A stretch of 8,554 nucleotides of DNA. Origin: DASQDT01 sp036380435. Lineage in GTDB: Bacteria > Acidobacteriota > Blastocatellia > Pyrinomonadales > Pyrinomonadaceae. The translations under genes were made by a program, and so were the position numbers. How positions within the stretch are numbered: the first letter of the stretch is position 1; each line of letters starts with the position of its first letter. The stretch lies in contig DASVES010000084.1 in the NCBI GenBank assembly GCA_036380435.1, forward strand, positions 1 through 8,554, written 5' to 3'. Below are positions 6,865 through 8,554 of this stretch, in pieces. A model generated the notes under the pieces. It did no database searches. It was not told the DNA's origin and saw only the letters and a program-made list of their open reading frames with translations.

Positions 6865-6982
6865 TGAGTGATGAGTGATAAGTGATAAGAAAGAACGGAG
6901 GCTATTAGCTGTTGGCTGTCAGCTAATCGCTAAGAGCTAACAGCCAACAGCTTCTTATCACTCATCACTTATCACTCATCAC
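6861..6982. repeat. 122-bp nested inverted repeat built on heptamers, between the debranching gene and malQ
   Basis: The outer arms at 6861-6890 and 6953-6982 match over 28 of 30 bp as inverted repeats. The left arm is four heptamers (GTGATGA twice, GTGATAA twice) and the right arm is the complement of heptamers alternating between the same two types. Inside is a second inverted repeat, AGCTGTTGGCTGTCAGCT (6907-6924) against 6935-6952, with 17 of 18 bp paired and a 10-nt loop. The inner right arm abuts the outer right arm, whereas 16 nt (6891-6906, containing GGAGG) separate the left arms. The heptamer length puts TGA or TAA in all three frames on both strands. No T-run follows the hairpin as in a standard terminator, although TGTTTTAT comes just after. 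It could be a small repetitive element, an RNA stabiliser or attenuator, or both. Confidence 0.85.
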
Positions 6983-6991
6983 CTGTTTTAT

Positions 6992-8527
6992 ATGAGATTC
7001 AAAAGATCAAGCGGTGTCCTCCTCCACCCCACTTCCCTGCCCGGCCGCTTCGGCGTCGGCGACCTCGGCGCGGCGGCCTTGAAGTTCGTCGATTGGCTCG
7101 CCGACGCGGGGCAGACCTTCTGGCAGATCATGCCGCTCGGCCCCACCGGCTACGGCGACTCGCCCTACTCTTCCCTTTCCGCCTTCGCCGGCAACACCCT
7201 GCTCATCCGTCCCGAACACCTCGTCGAGCGCGGCCTGCTAGGCGCTGATGACTTGAGGGACGCGCCCGCCTCCTCGGCCGCGCGCGTGGACTACGGCCGA
7301 GTCATCGACCACAAGCGCACGCTGCTGGAGAAGGCTTACAAAAAATTCAAATCAGGCTCGGACGCGGGAGCGCGCGGCGACTACGACGGCTTCCTCCAGT
7401 ACGCCGCCTCGTGGCTCGACGACTACGCGCTCTTCGCCGCGCTCAGAGACAAACACGGCGGCGAGTCGTGGCACACGTGGGAGGCGGGCGTGGCGCGGCG
7501 AGAGGAGGGCGCGCTCGCGCGCGCTCGTGAGGAGTTGCGCGAGCAGGTCGAGGCCCACAAGTTTTTCCAGTATCTCTTCTTCGAGCAGTGGCTGCGTCTG
7601 AAGGCGCACGCACGCGAGCGCGGCGTGTGGGTCGTCGGCGACATGCCCATCTTCGTCGCGCACAACTCGGCGGACGTGTGGGCGCGGCCACACCTCTTCA
7701 AGCTCGAAGAAGACGGCCGGCCGTCGGCGGTCGCCGGTGTCCCGCCCGATGCCTTCAGCAAGACCGGGCAGCTCTGGGGCAACCCTGTCTACGACTGGGA
7801 GCGGATGAGTTCGGAGGGATTCGTCTGGTGGACGGAGCGCGTGCGCGAGACCCTGAAGCTCGTGGACGTTTTGCGTCTCGATCACTTCCGCGGCTTCGCC
7901 GCCTACTGGGAGGTGCCCGCCGGACACGAGACGGCCGAGCGCGGCCGTTGGGTGGACGCACCGGGCCGCGAGCTTTTCCGTGCGCTCAAAGATGCCAACG
8001 GCGGCAATGATCTCCCCATCATCGCCGAAGACCTCGGCACCATCACGCCGGACGTGCATGCCCTGCGCGACGAGTTCGACTTCCCCGGCATGCGCGTCCT
8101 CCAGTTCGCCTTCGGCGGCGACCCGCGCGACACGCACCTGCCGCACAACTACACGCACAACACCGTCGTCTACACCGGCACGCACGACAACGACACGACG
8201 CTGGGCTGGCTGCGCGCCCGCTCTGAGGACGCCGCGGACGGCGACGAAGGCTTGCGGCGCGAGCGCGCCAACTGCCTCAAGTACCTCGCGACGGACGGCG
8301 CCGAGATCAACTGGGACTTCATCCGCGCCGCCCACGCCTCCGTCGCCGACATCAGCATCGTGCCCCTACAGGACGTGCTCGGCCTCGACTCCGACGCCCG
8401 CATGAACATCCCCGCCAGCACCGAAGGCAACTGGGCCTGGCGCTTCCGCGAAGGCGCTCTCACCGACGCCTTGCGCGACCGACTCCGGGAGATGACTGAG
8501 ACCTACGGACGCCTGCCTTCACAGTAG
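6992..8527 (+). CDS. malQ: 4-alpha-glucanotransferase (amylomaltase, GH77)
   Basis: MalQ moves alpha-1,4-glucan segments between maltooligosaccharides and releases glucose, so it can rebuild short chains into substrates for phosphorylase or TreY. The 511-aa protein has the compact size of Thermus amylomaltase and not the longer E. coli form. Family signatures run in order: SSGVLLHPTSLPGRFGVGDLG at the N-terminus (here split as SSGVLLHPTS and GRFGVGDLG), WQIMPLGPTGYGDSPY near 45-60, VVGDMPIFVAHNSADVW, PPDAFSKTGQLWGNPVYDW, nucleophile D297 in LRLDHFRGF, acid/base E346 in IIAEDLG, and D399 in GTHDNDT. The start is fixed by homology, since MRFKRSSG is the expected beginning. No Shine-Dalgarno is present: the 122-bp inverted repeat ends 9 bp before the ATG, which may have displaced the native site. 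After the stop only 27 bp remain, with no recognisable signal. Confidence 0.94.
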   Translation: MRFKRSSGVLLHPTSLPGRFGVGDLGAAALKFVDWLADAGQTFWQIMPLGPTGYGDSPYSSLSAFAGNTLLIRPEHLVERGLLGADDLRDAPASSAARVDYGRVIDHKRTLLEKAYKKFKSGSDAGARGDYDGFLQYAASWLDDYALFAALRDKHGGESWHTWEAGVARREEGALARAREELREQVEAHKFFQYLFFEQWLRLKAHARERGVWVVGDMPIFVAHNSADVWARPHLFKLEEDGRPSAVAGVPPDAFSKTGQLWGNPVYDWERMSSEGFVWWTERVRETLKLVDVLRLDHFRGFAAYWEVPAGHETAERGRWVDAPGRELFRALKDANGGNDLPIIAEDLGTITPDVHALRDEFDFPGMRVLQFAFGGDPRDTHLPHNYTHNTVVYTGTHDNDTTLGWLRARSEDAADGDEGLRRERANCLKYLATDGAEINWDFIRAAHASVADISIVPLQDVLGLDSDARMNIPASTEGNWAWRFREGALTDALRDRLREMTETYGRLPSQ

Positions 8528-8554
8528 TCATCGCTAACCCTCTTCACTTTGTGA

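Noticed and set aside
6861..6991. Rho-independent terminator between the debranching gene and malQ
   Set aside because: The hairpin is far longer than usual, AT-rich in its outer arms, and lacks an adjacent T-run; the only T-rich stretch (TGTTTTAT) is short and follows after two bases. It is recorded as a repeat with possible attenuating effect.
8528..8554. Final GTG (8551-8553) as the start of a next gene
   Set aside because: Only one codon is visible and there is no ribosome binding site before it, so nothing can be concluded.

Overview
The window looks like a piece of a high-GC bacterial chromosome. It holds six convincing genes in two divergent sets, with no RNA genes, insertion sequences or CRISPR. 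I cannot fix the taxon from sequence alone. The gene content (treZ, a GH133-type debranching enzyme and malQ together) and the heptamer-type intergenic repeat would fit a free-living heterotroph such as an acidobacterium, but that is a weak inference.

Left part, minus strand (about 76-2612), read right to left: a 103-aa, very acidic, Asp-repeat protein with a strong ribosome binding site; then a JmjC/cupin (Cupin_4-type) Fe(II)/2-oxoglutarate oxygenase; then a sucrase/ferredoxin-like (Apd1/Aim32-type) thioredoxin-fold protein. The oxygenase and ferredoxin-like genes overlap by ATGA. The acidic protein and the oxygenase are in the same reading frame, with one UAG stop and one further codon before the annotated GTG start. 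The oxygenase N-terminus carries three copies of a 21-bp repeat, each with its own in-frame GTG.

Middle (2613-2780): a compact divergent regulatory region. The rightward promoter is good (GTGACA, 17 bp, TAGAAT) and it decides the start of treZ, because it lies inside the 5' end of the longest open frame. A weaker leftward promoter candidate lies back to back with it.

Right part, plus strand (2781-8527): treZ (malto-oligosyltrehalose trehalohydrolase, GH13), an amylo-alpha-1,6-glucosidase type glycogen debranching enzyme, and malQ (4-alpha-glucanotransferase, GH77). Together these would debranch glycogen or malto-oligosaccharides, rearrange the chains, and release trehalose from maltooligosyl-trehalose. 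The partner TreY (maltooligosyl-trehalose synthase) is not in the window and may lie downstream. Between the debranching enzyme and malQ sits a 122-bp nested inverted repeat. It starts at the upstream gene's stop codon, ends 9 bp before the malQ ATG, and is the most conspicuous non-coding structure here.

The carbohydrate operon is ordinary in function. The parts worth a second look are the acidic peptide/JmjC/ferredoxin-like module and the nested heptamer inverted repeat.
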